A stretch of 6,281 nucleotides of DNA from Oscillospiraceae bacterium (GTDB lineage Bacteria > Bacillota > Clostridia > Oscillospirales > Oscillospiraceae), in contig JAIEIQ010000087.1 in assembly GCA_029065305.1 (NCBI GenBank), forward strand, positions 1 through 6,281, read 5' to 3'. The position numbers were made by a program, and so were the translations under genes. A model generated the notes under the pieces. The model was not told the origin of the DNA. It ran no database searches and worked only from the letters and a program-made list of their open reading frames with translations. Positions 5,689-6,281 of this stretch are shown piece by piece (position 1 is the stretch's first letter; each line of letters opens with the position of its first letter).

Positions 5689-5934
5689 ATGAACCGCACA
5701 TATGAATGGTTGTATGACAACTACGCCGAGCCGCAATTAAAGGAAATCTTCGCGAATGAAGAAAAAACCCTGAAAGAATTGATCGAGACAATGAACCTCT
5801 CCACCGAGGAGCGGATCCGGCTGTCGGATACCGTCACAGCCCTGCGTCTCCGCTGGGGGGCGGAGGTGTTCGCTATGGGGATACAGCTGGGGGCACGGCT
5901 GGCCGTGCCCCAGGGCGTCAGTCAATCGCTTTGA
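5689..5934 (+). CDS. Small DUF6809-like protein
   Basis: This 81-residue protein begins at an ATG preceded by AAAGGAG (5674-5680, 8-nt spacing) under a consensus promoter. It is predicted to be largely helical: LYDNYAEPQLKEIF near the start, an acidic and lysine-rich middle, and a conserved-looking end FAMGIQLGARLAV (about 61-73). That end resembles the F-x-x-G-x-x-L-G-x-R-L-M signature I associate with DUF6809, a small Clostridia family of unknown function. No catalytic or DNA-binding motif is visible. It is transcribed divergently from the XRE-fusion gene and probably co-regulated with it. Its last 17 nt overlap the convergent dehydrogenase-like gene, and its final residues lie on a GC-rich perfect palindrome, so the native C-terminus may have been altered. 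The family call comes from memory of the pattern. Confidence 0.65.
   Translation: MNRTYEWLYDNYAEPQLKEIFANEEKTLKELIETMNLSTEERIRLSDTVTALRLRWGAEVFAMGIQLGARLAVPQGVSQSL
5890..5911. repeat. GC-rich perfect palindrome, 10-bp arms with 2-nt centre
   Basis: GGGGCACGGC, then TG, then GCCGTGCCCC. The hairpin lies inside the 3' end of the small plus-strand gene and 7 nt past the stop of the minus-strand dehydrogenase-like gene (stop 5918-5920). It would fold strongly in RNA from either strand. No T-run follows on either side, so it is not a standard intrinsic terminator, although it could slow polymerase or protect an mRNA end. Confidence 0.8.
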
Positions 5935-6281
5935 GCCCCGCCGCCGTCTCCCGAATCCGCTCCATGAGCTTCTCCGGCAGCTCCAGCTGCTCCATCTCGC
6001 ACCCCTCCGCCGTCAGGCGGTTGCGGATCCCGAAGAAAATCCCGTCCAGGAAAACGGACGAGCAGTGCCACTCTCCCCGCAGGCAGGCCAGCAGGCTCAG
6101 CGCCCCCGAGCTGAGCGCCGGGGCCACATAGGGCTTGTACCCCAGCCCCCGCATCTCCAGGTTGGCCCGCTTGGTCCGCTCCGTCAGCTCCCGGGAGATC
6201 GCGTCGTCGTAGTGGGCGATGGAGTTGGCGATGATCAGCCCCTCGCCGTGGGGGCCGAAAGCCCGGCCCTCGGTGAGGTAG
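5918..6281 (-). CDS. Lactate/malate dehydrogenase-like protein, C-terminal part (5' end off window)
   Basis: The last 120 residues are present; the reading frame enters from the right edge at 6280 and stops at 5918. FGPHGEG (residues 8-14 of this fragment) aligns in position and character with the GEHG motif that carries the catalytic histidine of L-lactate/malate dehydrogenases. It is followed by helices (ISRELTERTKRANLEMR) and a strand-rich end (SSVFLDGIFFGIRNRL, then EMEQLELPEKL) as in the C-terminal half of that fold. The family enzymes reduce or oxidise 2-hydroxy/2-oxo acids with NAD(P). The glutamate of GEHG is proline here, so the substrate or activity may differ. The ATG at 6154 is internal, not the start, because the frame stays open upstream. 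The gene converges on the small plus-strand gene with a 17-nt overlap. The family call is moderate and depends on the missing N-terminal Rossmann half. Confidence 0.55.
   Translation of the reverse strand, partial: YLTEGRAFGPHGEGLIIANSIAHYDDAISRELTERTKRANLEMRGLGYKPYVAPALSSGALSLLACLRGEWHCSSVFLDGIFFGIRNRLTAEGCEMEQLELPEKLMERIRETAAGLKAID

Noticed and set aside
5601..5720. A 40-residue N-terminal extension of the HTH-flavoprotein starting at 5720
   Set aside because: It would run through both promoters and the start of the divergent gene, has no homology-like features, and the ATG at 5600 has its own ribosome site.
1..6281. CRISPR array, tRNA, rRNA, transposase or integrase
   Set aside because: There are no spaced direct repeats, no tRNA-like cloverleaf, and no recombinase motifs in any plausible reading frame.

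Overview
The window reads as chromosomal DNA from a GC-rich gut Clostridia relative, probably Oscillospiraceae-like (Flavonifractor/Lawsonibacter type). The reasons are strong AGGAGG-type ribosome sites, roughly 65-70% GC coding DNA with GC-ending codons, and protein families typical of anaerobic Firmicutes. This placement is inferred from style, not from a marker gene.

Layout, left to right. Positions 1-409 (minus) hold the start of an SGNH/GDSL esterase whose N-terminal domain resembles that of carbohydrate esterase family 2; its catalytic part lies beyond the left edge. Positions 410-562 are a short gap with a possible promoter for that gene. Positions 563-5600 (minus) hold a tight four-gene run, in transcription order: an XRE-type DNA-binding domain fused to a flavoprotein; a cytoplasmic BspA-type leucine-rich-repeat protein; a DUF2201-type protein with a metallopeptidase-like domain and a VWA domain; and a MoxR-family AAA+ ATPase. 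The junctions are a 1-nt gap, a 19-nt gap and a 4-nt ATGA overlap, so this is almost certainly one operon. Positions 5601-5688 are an AT-rich divergent promoter region. Positions 5689-5934 (plus) encode an 81-residue protein resembling DUF6809. Positions 5918-6281 (minus) hold the C-terminal half of a lactate/malate dehydrogenase-like protein, which converges on and overlaps the small gene.

The centre of interest is the four-gene operon. MoxR ATPases and VWA proteins are established partners (RavA-ViaA, NorQ-NorD, CbbQ-CbbO) that remodel or load cofactors into client proteins. Here the pair follows an LRR protein, a plausible client-recognition or scaffold subunit. The run is headed by a regulator that joins DNA binding to a flavin fold with a cysteine cluster. 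The hypothesis is a redox- or flavin-sensing, self-regulated remodelling module; the sequence does not prove it.

Base composition changes sharply near 5340. The HTH part of the fusion and the divergent promoter are about 28-37% GC in sampled 60-nt blocks, whereas the flavoprotein body is about 68%. This suggests that the regulatory end of the operon has a different origin from the rest.
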